Positions 15,374 through 24,327 of a DNA stretch of 64,000 nucleotides are shown piece after piece (the first letter of the stretch is position 1; every line of letters starts with the position of its first letter). The position numbers were made by a program, and so were the translations under genes. This DNA comes from Bacteroidales bacterium. Lineage in GTDB: Bacteria; Bacteroidota; Bacteroidia; Bacteroidales; UBA12077. The notes beneath the pieces were generated by a model. That model saw only the letters and a list, made by a program, of their open reading frames with translations, was not told the DNA's origin and did not search any database. Where the stretch lies: contig JAEINU010000005.1 in NCBI GenBank assembly GCA_016342685.1, forward strand, positions 1 to 64,000, in the 5' to 3' direction.

Positions 15374-17065
15374 GTGAAAGTTTTAGAAATTAATAATCTC
15401 TCCTTATCATTTAATACAAATCAAGGAAGTAATTGTGTTCTTAAAGATGTTTCGTTTTTCTTAGAACAAGGAAAAACTTTGGGTATTGTTGGGGAATCTG
15501 GATCTGGAAAATCGATAACAGCCTTGTCAATTCTAAAATTACTTCCGAAGAATGCCATACTTAACAGTGGAGAAATTTTATTTAATGATGGCGATACTAA
15601 GGTTGATTTATTAACACAAGAAGAAAAGAAACTTTTAGAAATTCGTGGTAATAGAATTTCTATGATTTTTCAGGAACCAATGACATCTTTAAATCCATCA
15701 ATAAAATGTGGGAAACAGGTTGAGGAAATCATTTTATTACATTCAAAGATTGATCGTAGAAAAGCTCAAAGTAAGGTTGTTGATTTATTTAAAGAGGTTC
15801 AACTCCCGAGTCCCAAAAGAATTTATAATAGCTATCCTCATGAAATATCAGGAGGGCAAAAGCAACGTGTTATGATTGCCATGGCTATAGCAATAAAACC
15901 AGCAGTTCTTATTGCTGATGAGCCAACTACAGCACTTGATGTCACCGTTCAAAAAACAATTATAAATCTGCTAAAAGATATTCAAAAGAAATATGGAATA
16001 AGTATTCTTTTTATTTCTCACGATCTTGGCGTGATTTCTCAAATTGCCGACGATATTGTAGTAATGTACAAAGGCGAAGTTGTTGAAAGTGGAGAAAAAA
16101 ACAAAGTTTTATTAAATCCAGATCATCAATATACAAAAGGTTTATTAAGTTGTAGGCCATCAGTAGGTTGTGGTGAAAACCGTTTATCAACATTATCTGA
16201 TTATATCGAAGGTAAAAACCCCGATAAAGTTCATGCAAATACATTTAAAAAAAGTACCTATAATGATGAGGATATTATATTAAATATTCGTTCCTTGTCG
16301 AAAGACTATGTTGTTAAAAAGAATTTTTTAGGGAGGATTATTAAATCTCATCTTGCTGTAAGTAAAATAAGTTTTCAGGTGTATAAAGGAGAAACTCTTG
16401 GATTAGTGGGCGAATCTGGATGTGGAAAAACAACCCTAGGAAGAATGATTGTTCAATTAATTCAGGCTTCATCCGGATCGGTGGAATATAAAGGAGAGCG
16501 GTTAAATTTATTCTCGAAAAGTAATTTGCGAGATTTTAGGAAAAAAGTGCAGATTATATTTCAAGATCCGTATTCATCTCTTAATCCGAAGAAGACCGTT
16601 GGTGATTTAATTGGCGAACCTCTTTACGTTCATAATATTGGCAAGAATTCAACGGAAAGACGACAAAGGGTTTTTGAAATTCTGGAAAAAGTTAGATTAG
16701 AAAGTTCCAGTTTTTATAAGTATCCGCATGAATTTTCTGGTGGACAGAGACAAAGAATTGTTATTGCTAGGGCTTTAATCTTAAATCCTGAGTTTATCAT
16801 TTGCGATGAATCTGTTTCGGCTTTGGACGTTTCTATTCAAGCAGAAATACTGAATCTTTTAAACGATTTAAAAGAGGAGTTTGGTCTAACTTATATTTTT
16901 ATTTCTCACGATTTGTCGGTTGTAAAATACATGTCTGATAGAATTTTAGTTATGAAAGATGGAGAGTTGGTAGAAATAAATAAAGCAGATGAAATTTATA
17001 ATTCACCTGCCTCAGATTATACTAAAAAATTGATAGAATCAATTCCTGAAATCACCATTAATTAA
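15374..17065 (+). CDS. Fused double ABC ATPase of peptide/nickel type (DppD-DppF-like)
   Basis: Two ABC ATPase modules in one 563-residue chain. First: GESGSGKS, signature ISGGQKQR, Walker B IADEPTTALD. Second: GESGCGKT, FSGGQRQR, ICDESVSALD. The oligopeptide-binding C-terminal extension lies between them (about 255-290, HQYTKGLL). Both sites look active. The arrangement matches YejF or DppD-DppF fusions that drive dipeptide, oligopeptide or microcin import. The start is GTG, 3 nt behind radA. No permease or binding protein gene is in the window, so the partner membrane subunits must be encoded elsewhere. Confidence 0.9.
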   Translation: MKVLEINNLSLSFNTNQGSNCVLKDVSFFLEQGKTLGIVGESGSGKSITALSILKLLPKNAILNSGEILFNDGDTKVDLLTQEEKKLLEIRGNRISMIFQEPMTSLNPSIKCGKQVEEIILLHSKIDRRKAQSKVVDLFKEVQLPSPKRIYNSYPHEISGGQKQRVMIAMAIAIKPAVLIADEPTTALDVTVQKTIINLLKDIQKKYGISILFISHDLGVISQIADDIVVMYKGEVVESGEKNKVLLNPDHQYTKGLLSCRPSVGCGENRLSTLSDYIEGKNPDKVHANTFKKSTYNDEDIILNIRSLSKDYVVKKNFLGRIIKSHLAVSKISFQVYKGETLGLVGESGCGKTTLGRMIVQLIQASSGSVEYKGERLNLFSKSNLRDFRKKVQIIFQDPYSSLNPKKTVGDLIGEPLYVHNIGKNSTERRQRVFEILEKVRLESSSFYKYPHEFSGGQRQRIVIARALILNPEFIICDESVSALDVSIQAEILNLLNDLKEEFGLTYIFISHDLSVVKYMSDRILVMKDGELVEINKADEIYNSPASDYTKKLIESIPEITIN

Positions 17066-19413
17066 AAGAATTCATTATCGAATTCATCACTTTCTGTATT
17101 ATTTTCTTCAAACTTATCGCAATCTAGTTCAACATTAAAATTTAATGGTTCTTCAAATTTATCCTTTTTCGTAACGCTTAAAGTAGAATCATTATATATT
17201 TTTTTCATGTATATGGCGAAAATTGGTAAGGCCATGCTATGTCCACCTCCAAGTCTAATTCCTTTAAAGTGAATACTTCTGTCTTCACCACCAACCCATG
17301 CGCCGGAAACTAAGTTTGGAGTAACACCCATAAACCAACCATCAGAATGATTCTGTGTTGTTCCAGTTTTTCCACCAATTTCGTTGTACATCTCGTATTT
17401 GAAACGAATTCTTATTCCAGATCCTTTTCTTACAACATTTCTCAGTAAATTTGTCATTAGGAAGGCTGTTTCTTCACTTATAGCTTCGTTTTTAGAGGCT
17501 GAGTAGGTCGATAATAAATTGCCATTTTTATCTTCGATTTTTGTTACAACTATTGGATCTGTATGTACTCCTTTATTCGAAAATGTTGAATATGCACTCA
17601 CCATTTCGTAAAGTGAAATATCTGATGTGCCTAAGAATATTGAAGGAACAGCATCTATTCTGCTAGTAACACCCATTTTTCTCATAACATCAATTACAGA
17701 AACAGGATTGAATTGCTTAATTAACCACGCAGAGATATAATTTACTGAATGGGCTAAGCCCCATTGTAATGTAACCATTTTCCCATCTTGCGACGATGGA
17801 CCTGAATTTTTAGGTGTCCATGTCGTATCGTTAAGCATAAATGTACTTGCAACATTTGGTACCTTATGGCATGGCGAATATCCTTCTTGCATAGCTAATG
17901 TATATAAGAAAGGTTTTATTGTAGAACCAACCTGACGTTTTGCTAATGTCACATGGTCGTATTTAAAATGCTTGAAACCAGGCCCACCAATATATGCTTT
18001 TACATGTCCATTATGCGGATCAATAGATACAAATCCAGTTCTTAAAAAGTTCTTATAATACAATAATGAATCAAGAGGGGTAAGGGTTGTATCAATGTCA
18101 CCATTCCATGAGAAAACTCTCATATTCGTAGGTGTATTAAAATTAGCAATTATTGAATCCTTTGGAAGTCCAGCATTGCGTAAAACTCTATATCTTTCTG
18201 TTCTTCTTATTGCAAGATCAATTATGTCTTTCAATTCTTCATTAGATAGATCTTCAGAATAGGGTGCGTTGCGATTATGTTTCTGTTCTTCGTCAAACAT
18301 CTTTTGTAAATCTAGCGAAAGATGTTCAAATACAGCCTCTTCAGCGTATTTTTGCATTTTAGAATTAATGGTGGTAAAAATCTTTAAACCGTCACTGTAC
18401 AAATTATATGAAGATCCATCAGGCTTTTTATTCTTATTGCACCATCCAAACAAAGGATCTGTATACCATCGAATAGAGTCTTGTCGATAATCCCGTTGTG
18501 AGTAATAATTTTTAGATTTAGGTTTAGATTTATTTAAAGTCAATCTTAAATACTCTCTAAAGTATGTTGCTAATCCTTCATTATGATTTTGGACCTTGTA
18601 TGTTAGTTCAATAGGTAAATTACTAATTGAATCAAACTCCTGTTTTTCTAAGAAATTGTACTTATACATTTGTGTTAAGACAACATTTCTTCTTCCTAGA
18701 GATCTTTCAGTATTTCGAACAGGATTGTAATAAGAGGGAGCCTTTAATAATCCTACCAACAAAGCCGATTCTTCAACAGTTAACGAATCGGTAGTTTTAT
18801 TAAAAAAAGTTTTCGAAGCTGATTTTATTCCATACGAATTACCGCCAAAAGCAACAGTATTTAGATACATTGCCAGAATTTCATTCTTGGTGTAGTTTTT
18901 TTCAAGCTTAACTGCTGTGACCCATTCTTTAAATTTAGTTATTCCTAAATGCATTTTTCTTTTCACAGCACTTCGGTAGCTTAAAGTATCTCGCGGGAAA
19001 AGATTTTTTGCAAGCTGTTGAGTTACAGTGCTTCCGCCGCCAGCCCCGCTATCGTTCATTAAAATAGTATAGAACAATACTCTTCCAAGTCCTCGTGCAT
19101 CAATTCCAGAATGTTTATGAAAACGAATATCTTCAGTTGCAATTAATGCATTCACCAAATTTGGCGATAAATCATTATAATTTACGTAAGATCTATTCTG
19201 GTAATAGTAATTTCCTAAGAGAACACTATCTTCAGAATAAATTTCTGACGCTAAATTATTTTCCGGATTTTCTAATTCTTTAAAAGTTGGCATCTTCCCA
19301 AACTTCTCAAAAGAAATTAAGGTAAAGATTAAAATGATTGTTAAAACAGGAATTGAGAAAAGTACCCAAAACAATCTTAAATAAAATTTTGTTGTAAAAT
19401 TAATTTTGCTCAT
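17062..19413 (-). CDS. mrcA: Penicillin-binding protein 1A, bifunctional
   Basis: Class A PBP, polymerising and cross-linking peptidoglycan in the periplasm. One N-terminal membrane anchor (about 12-34) is followed by the GT51 glycosyltransferase: ATEDIRFHKHSGID, then GGGSTVTQQLAKNLF. The transpeptidase has the SxxK in GSTIKPF, SxN in HSVNYIS, and KTG in GGKTGTTQ. Length 783 is typical. The C-terminus is acidic (Asp/Glu-rich). It converges on the ABC gene with a 4-nt overlap and diverges from topA across 123 nt. Confidence 0.95.
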   Translation of the reverse strand: MSKINFTTKFYLRLFWVLFSIPVLTIILIFTLISFEKFGKMPTFKELENPENNLASEIYSEDSVLLGNYYYQNRSYVNYNDLSPNLVNALIATEDIRFHKHSGIDARGLGRVLFYTILMNDSGAGGGSTVTQQLAKNLFPRDTLSYRSAVKRKMHLGITKFKEWVTAVKLEKNYTKNEILAMYLNTVAFGGNSYGIKSASKTFFNKTTDSLTVEESALLVGLLKAPSYYNPVRNTERSLGRRNVVLTQMYKYNFLEKQEFDSISNLPIELTYKVQNHNEGLATYFREYLRLTLNKSKPKSKNYYSQRDYRQDSIRWYTDPLFGWCNKNKKPDGSSYNLYSDGLKIFTTINSKMQKYAEEAVFEHLSLDLQKMFDEEQKHNRNAPYSEDLSNEELKDIIDLAIRRTERYRVLRNAGLPKDSIIANFNTPTNMRVFSWNGDIDTTLTPLDSLLYYKNFLRTGFVSIDPHNGHVKAYIGGPGFKHFKYDHVTLAKRQVGSTIKPFLYTLAMQEGYSPCHKVPNVASTFMLNDTTWTPKNSGPSSQDGKMVTLQWGLAHSVNYISAWLIKQFNPVSVIDVMRKMGVTSRIDAVPSIFLGTSDISLYEMVSAYSTFSNKGVHTDPIVVTKIEDKNGNLLSTYSASKNEAISEETAFLMTNLLRNVVRKGSGIRIRFKYEMYNEIGGKTGTTQNHSDGWFMGVTPNLVSGAWVGGEDRSIHFKGIRLGGGHSMALPIFAIYMKKIYNDSTLSVTKKDKFEEPLNFNVELDCDKFEENNTESDEFDNEFF

Positions 19414-19468
19414 ATTGCTTATTTTCGCTTGGACGTAAAATTAATAAATAATATTTAATTCAAATATT

Positions 19469-19500
19469 TTGAACTTAGAATACTATTTATATTAATTTTG
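19469..19500 (+). promoter_or_regulatory. Promoter of topA
   Basis: TTG at 19469-19471, 21 nt, then TAATTTTG at 19493-19500, a full match to the Bacteroidota -33/-7 consensus with ideal spacing. Its last three bases are the TTG at 19498, so that TTG cannot be a start codon; translation should begin at ATG 19537. Confidence 0.72.
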
Positions 19501-19536
19501 TCACGTTTTAAACGAATTCTTCAAAACAATTATTTC

Positions 19537-21936
19537 ATGATAGAAAATTTAGTTATAGTTGAGTCACCTGCAAAAGCAAAAACGATAGAGAAGTTTTTAG
19601 GGAAAGATTTTCAGGTAACATCAAGCTTTGGTCATATAAGGGATCTTGCAAAAAAGAATTTAGGAATTGATATTGAGTCAAATTACGAGCCTAAATATAT
19701 TGTTCCAGATGATAAAAAATCAGTAGTAAAGGAATTAAAAAAGTTAGCGAAGGATTCAAAAATCGTTTGGTTGGCTTCTGATGAGGACCGTGAGGGAGAG
19801 GCAATTGCATGGCATTTGTTGGAAGAATTGGGTCTTGATCCAAAGAATACAAAAAGAATTGTTTTTCACGAAATTACTAAGGAAGCAATTCAGAATGCTA
19901 TAAAAAACCCACGTTTAATTGATGAACATCTTGTAAATGCACAACAAGCAAGACGTATTTTGGATAGATTAGTTGGTTTTGAATTGTCTCCAGTATTATG
20001 GAAGAAAGTAAAACCATCCTTATCAGCGGGTAGAGTGCAATCTGTTGCAGTTAAGCTGTTAGTAGAGCGTGAGCGCGAAATAATGAACTTCAGAAGTGAA
20101 TCTTATTATAAAGTAACAGGAGTTTTTAAAACAGATACAAATGAAGATTTCAAAGCGGATTTATCTGAACGATTGAAAACATTTGAGGATACAAATAATT
20201 TTGTTAATAAGTGTAAAACTGCTAACTATGAAATAAGTAATGTTGTTAAAAAGCCAGGAAAAAAATCTCCTGCAGCTCCTTTTACAACATCGACTCTGCA
20301 GCAAGAGGCAAGTAGAAAATTAAATTTCTCTGTTGGACAAACAATGGCGGTTGCACAAAGATTATATGAATCTGGGAAGATTACTTACATGAGAACCGAT
20401 TCGGTTAATCTTTCAAATACAGCAATAGAGGCTGCAAAATCTGTAATTACTGGCGAGTATGGTGAGAAATATTTAAATATTAGGGCATATAAAACAAAAT
20501 CGAAAGGTGCTCAAGAGGCTCACGAAGCTATTCGTCCAACTTTTATAGAAAATCAATCAGTGTCGGGATCTGATCAAGAACAGAAACTGTATGATTTAAT
20601 TTGGAAACGAACCGTAGCGTCTCAAATGAGTGATGCACAACTAGAAAAAACAACCATTACTATTGATGTTTCTGAAGATAAACACAAATTTGTTGCTACG
20701 GGCGAAGTTCTTAAGTTTGAAGGTTTCCTGAAAGTTTATATTGAATCAACAGATGACGAGAACGAAGAGGAGATAAAAGGACTGTTACCAAATGTTAAAA
20801 CAGGAGAAGTTCTAAATTATAAAACGATTCAAGCTTTAGAGAGATTTACACATCATCCTGCTCGATATACTGAAGCTAGCTTGGTAAAAAAATTAGAGGA
20901 GCTTGGGATTGGGCGACCTTCTACTTACGCACCAACCATTTCAACAATTCAAAATCGAGGATATGTTGTTAAGGAAGAACGTCAGGGAACTGAAAGGAAA
21001 TATGCTTCAATTCTATTGAAAGATGGAAAGATAGTGAACGAAACCAGAACAGAAATTACAGGTGCCGAAAAAAATAAACTTTTTCCTAATGATATTGGGA
21101 TGGTTGTTACAGATTTCCTTGTAGAGCATTTCGAAGAAATTTTACAATATAATTTTACAGCAACAGTAGAAGAGGAATTTGATGAGATCGCTAATGGCAA
21201 ATTGGTGTGGACAGAAATGATTAATAAATTTTATAAACCTTTTCATGCAAATGTTGAGTCTACGCTAGAAAATTCTAGTAGAAGTGTTGGCGAAAGGGAG
21301 TTGGGAACTGATCCCGATTCTGGCAGGCCTGTCACTGTTAAAATAGGACCTTATGGTCCAATGGCTCAATTAGGTTTAAAAGATGATGAGGAAAAACCAA
21401 AATTTGCATCATTGCAAAGAGGAATGCATCTTGAAACAGTAACTTTAGAAGAAACATTGATATTATTCAAATTACCTAGAGAAATTGGGGAGTATGAAGG
21501 CAAGAAGGTTTCCGCATCAATAGGACGGTTTGGACCATATATTGTGCATAATAGTAAGTTCGTTTCTCTAAAAAAAGATATTGATGATCCATATACAGTA
21601 GAGCTTCCAAGAGCCATTGAGCTTATAGAGGAAAAAAGGAAAGCAGATATTGAAAAAATGATAACTGTTTTTCCAGAAGATGAAACTCTTTCAGTACAAG
21701 TCGGAAGATGGGGTGCTTTTATCAAGCATGGAAAACTAAACTATAAACTTCCTAAAGATTATAAGGATAGAGATAAAGCATCCGAATTGGGTTATGAAGA
21801 GATTCTGAAAATAATGAAAGATCAACCTGCACCGAAGGGATCCAGAGTAGCAAAAAAAACAACAGCAAAAAAACCAGCAACTAAAAAGTCTGTGAAAAAG
21901 AAAGTTGTTGCAAAAAAGACATCTAAAAAGAAGTAG
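19537..21936 (+). CDS. topA: DNA topoisomerase I
   Basis: Type IA topoisomerase that relaxes negative supercoils. From ATG 19537 (799 residues) it opens with the Toprim domain (LVIVESPAKAKTIEKFLG; SDEDREGEAIAWH with acidic metal ligands). The catalytic Tyr lies in ITYMRTDSVNLS, and SAGRVQSVA and GIGRPSTYA are standard motifs. Instead of C4 zinc fingers the C-terminus has Bacteroidota-type repeats (GRFGPYIVH; GRWGAFIKHG) and ends in a lysine-rich tail from about 770, likely for DNA contact. An in-frame TTG at 19498 falls inside the promoter and is not used. Confidence 0.96.
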   Translation: MIENLVIVESPAKAKTIEKFLGKDFQVTSSFGHIRDLAKKNLGIDIESNYEPKYIVPDDKKSVVKELKKLAKDSKIVWLASDEDREGEAIAWHLLEELGLDPKNTKRIVFHEITKEAIQNAIKNPRLIDEHLVNAQQARRILDRLVGFELSPVLWKKVKPSLSAGRVQSVAVKLLVEREREIMNFRSESYYKVTGVFKTDTNEDFKADLSERLKTFEDTNNFVNKCKTANYEISNVVKKPGKKSPAAPFTTSTLQQEASRKLNFSVGQTMAVAQRLYESGKITYMRTDSVNLSNTAIEAAKSVITGEYGEKYLNIRAYKTKSKGAQEAHEAIRPTFIENQSVSGSDQEQKLYDLIWKRTVASQMSDAQLEKTTITIDVSEDKHKFVATGEVLKFEGFLKVYIESTDDENEEEIKGLLPNVKTGEVLNYKTIQALERFTHHPARYTEASLVKKLEELGIGRPSTYAPTISTIQNRGYVVKEERQGTERKYASILLKDGKIVNETRTEITGAEKNKLFPNDIGMVVTDFLVEHFEEILQYNFTATVEEEFDEIANGKLVWTEMINKFYKPFHANVESTLENSSRSVGERELGTDPDSGRPVTVKIGPYGPMAQLGLKDDEEKPKFASLQRGMHLETVTLEETLILFKLPREIGEYEGKKVSASIGRFGPYIVHNSKFVSLKKDIDDPYTVELPRAIELIEEKRKADIEKMITVFPEDETLSVQVGRWGAFIKHGKLNYKLPKDYKDRDKASELGYEEILKIMKDQPAPKGSRVAKKTTAKKPATKKSVKKKVVAKKTSKKK

Positions 21937-21967
21937 GGTTTTATCCTAGAAAGATTAAATTTATTTC

Positions 21968-23128
21968 ATGAATTTAAACGAGTATTTTAATCCTATAATA
22001 ATTGGTAATGTTAGTCGTAATTATATTAGCACTAAATATCAATTAATTAGTGATGTGTCAGTTCATACTTCTGATAATCCAATAAAAAATATTGATGATT
22101 ATGATATTGCAATATTAGGAGTTTTAGATAACGACCAAAATCTTCTAAATAACTCTGAACAAGGATTAAATAAAATTAGGGAATCATTGTATAGCTTGAG
22201 TTCTTTCGAGAAAAAGCCATCTATTTTCGATTTAGGAAATTTGAAAATAGGAAATTCTGAGAATGACAATATTATAGGGCTAAGGGATGTTTTGGTTGAG
22301 TTAATTGCATTAAATGTATTGCCGATAATTATTGGGTCATCGGAAAACGTGATTTATCCATCTTATTTAGCTTATAAAAACTTAGATCAAAAAATTAACT
22401 TTGTTTCTATTGATAGCAATATTAGCATAGTTGAAAATAGAGATAATAATTATAAATCGCCTTTATGGAAGATTTTAGTTGAGGATAATGAGGCCTTGTT
22501 TTCTTTTACAAATATAGGTTACCAAACACATTTTGTGAATTCAAAAGTAGTTAAATACCTGTCCGATAATTTATACAGTTATTATCGATTGGGTTACATA
22601 AGAGCTAGAATAAAAGAAGTGGAACCAATATTTAGAGATGCGGATACAATTGGCCTTAATATTTCATCAATTCGTCAATCCGAAGCTTTTGGACAAATAA
22701 ATCCTTCGCCAAATGGTTATTATGGGGAAGAAATTTGCCAACTTGCAAGATATGCAGGAATGAGTGTGAAGATATCGTCATTCGGAATATACGATTATTT
22801 AAATAGTATAGATCTTAATAATCAAACAGCACATCTAATAGCACAAATTATTTGGTATTTTATCAATGGCTTTGTCAGTCGTATTGCAGAATACCCATTA
22901 GATAATACAAAAAGTTACAAGAAATATATCGTAAATTTAGATACCTTGGAATATGAATTAATATTCTATAAAAGCGAAAAAACAGAAAGATGGTGGATGG
23001 AAGTACCTTCATTTAAATCTGATTATCCGCAAAACCTACTTATTTCATGCACTTCCGAAGATTACCAAAATGCAAGTAATGGTGATGTGCCAGAGCGATG
23101 GTTAAATGCATTTCAGAAGATCAATTGA
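21968..23128 (+). CDS. Arginase-fold (ureohydrolase-like) protein without metal ligands
   Basis: The chain (386 residues) has the layout of arginase/formimidoylglutamase: an IIIGSSENVIYPSYLAY stretch, VSIDSNISI, and ADTIGLNISSIRQSEA followed by PNGYYGEEICQLARYAG. At the places where active ureohydrolases have GGxH, DAHxD and SxDxD, this protein has SSEN, DSNIS and NISS, so the two-manganese site is largely lost. It is thus probably a pseudoenzyme. It sits between topA and the type IX secretion genes, an order that I recall from other Bacteroidota, hinting at a structural or regulatory role there. Function unknown. Confidence 0.75.
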   Translation: MNLNEYFNPIIIGNVSRNYISTKYQLISDVSVHTSDNPIKNIDDYDIAILGVLDNDQNLLNNSEQGLNKIRESLYSLSSFEKKPSIFDLGNLKIGNSENDNIIGLRDVLVELIALNVLPIIIGSSENVIYPSYLAYKNLDQKINFVSIDSNISIVENRDNNYKSPLWKILVEDNEALFSFTNIGYQTHFVNSKVVKYLSDNLYSYYRLGYIRARIKEVEPIFRDADTIGLNISSIRQSEAFGQINPSPNGYYGEEICQLARYAGMSVKISSFGIYDYLNSIDLNNQTAHLIAQIIWYFINGFVSRIAEYPLDNTKSYKKYIVNLDTLEYELIFYKSEKTERWWMEVPSFKSDYPQNLLISCTSEDYQNASNGDVPERWLNAFQKIN

Positions 23129-23150
23129 AAATAAATTTATTATTTTAGAG

Positions 23151-23290
23151 TTTATTTTACTTTGGGAAGTAACTTTATTATTTTTCAAGAGTATAAGTAA
23201 TATATTTTTCACGCATAGGCATGGGCATTTAAATGTTCATAAAATTTGTATAGAAATTTAATTTTTGTTTATTTTACCTTTGGTAAGTAA
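23151..23290 (+). promoter_or_regulatory. Possible tandem promoter elements upstream of porP
   Basis: Two near-identical segments, 23151-23173 and 23268-23290, carry TTACTTTG (23157-23164) and TACCTTTG (23275-23282) at the same place, and both continue GG(g/t)AAGTAA. The second box matches TAnnTTTG exactly and lies 36 nt before the porP ATG. Upstream TTG elements are not at ideal distance, so promoter activity is unproven. Confidence 0.45.
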
Positions 23291-23318
23291 TAAATGAAAT
23301 TGAGGAATACTATATTAT

Positions 23319-24266
23319 ATGAAAAAACACATTTTTTTTCTATTTATTCTCATTATGGTAGCTGTGGTTTTAAAAGCCCAGCAAGAGCCTCAATATAGCC
23401 AAAATACATACACGCAATTGTTAGTGAATCCAGGATATGCTGGTAGTGATGGAAGGATATGTGCTTATGCATTGCAAAGAAGTCAATGGACAGGATTTGA
23501 TGGAAACCCAACAATCACTGCTTTTAATGTTGATGGGAGTTTTAAAAGATTCGGATTGGGAGTTTCTCTAGAGAACGATGCGGTGGGTTTTGAGACCAAT
23601 TTTAAACTTAATTTGTCTATAGCCTATAAAATTCCATTGGCAAAAGGGAATTTGGGTGTTGGAATTAAATGGGGAATTGTAAATTCAGCATTAAGCGGTG
23701 CAGAATGGAATACGCCAGAAGAACCTGCAAATAATGATCCTGCAATTCCTATAGCAGAAGCTAATAGTTTAGATTTTCTTGATTTTGGTTTTGGATTGTT
23801 TTATAAATCGGAAGATTTGTATCTGGGAATTTCATCTACTCATCTATTAGAATCAGAATTAGAATTTGATAGTAATGATGAAGGTACAACTACATCTAAA
23901 GTTGCTTTAAAAAGGCATTATTATTTAACCGCAGGTTATAATATGCCGTTTGCAAATCCTCTTTTAGAGTTTAAGCCAAGTATTTTTGTGCAGTCAGATG
24001 GGACAAAAAGCCAGTTGGCATTTACTGGGTTGGTTGAATACAATAAAAAGATATGGGGTGGCGTTTCTTTAAGAACAGATAAAGCCATTATTGGGATTTT
24101 GGGATTAGAATTGTTTAAATGGGTGAAAGTAAGTTATTCTTACGATTTCGTTGTTTCTGACTTAATGGAGTATTATAATGGAACGCACGAAATTATGATG
24201 GGCTTTTGCTTAGACATAAAGAAAGATAAAACGCCTGAAAAGTATAAAAGTATTAGATTTTTATAG
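23319..24266 (+). CDS. PorP/SprF family type IX secretion membrane protein
   Basis: An outer-membrane beta-barrel of 315 residues with a signal peptide (hydrophobic 4-20, cleavage near KAQ). QEPQYSQNTYTQLLVNPGYAG is represented by the typical start QYSQ...NPGYAGS, and RSQWTGFDGNPT is a PorP/SprF hallmark. Family members dock or anchor T9SS cargo with type B C-terminal signals, or assist SprB-like adhesins. It directly precedes gldK-gldN, 61 nt away, supporting a core secretion role rather than a cargo-specific one. Confidence 0.88.
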   Translation: MKKHIFFLFILIMVAVVLKAQQEPQYSQNTYTQLLVNPGYAGSDGRICAYALQRSQWTGFDGNPTITAFNVDGSFKRFGLGVSLENDAVGFETNFKLNLSIAYKIPLAKGNLGVGIKWGIVNSALSGAEWNTPEEPANNDPAIPIAEANSLDFLDFGFGLFYKSEDLYLGISSTHLLESELEFDSNDEGTTTSKVALKRHYYLTAGYNMPFANPLLEFKPSIFVQSDGTKSQLAFTGLVEYNKKIWGGVSLRTDKAIIGILGLELFKWVKVSYSYDFVVSDLMEYYNGTHEIMMGFCLDIKKDKTPEKYKSIRFL

Positions 24267-24327
24267 TCGTTTATAATATTAAATTGAAGAATTATTGTTA
24301 TTTTGCAAAATAAATATTTGAAATATC

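Noticed and set aside
21968-23128. Active formimidoylglutamase or arginase
   Set aside because: The metal-ligand motifs are replaced at all three places and no histidine or arginine catabolic genes are near.
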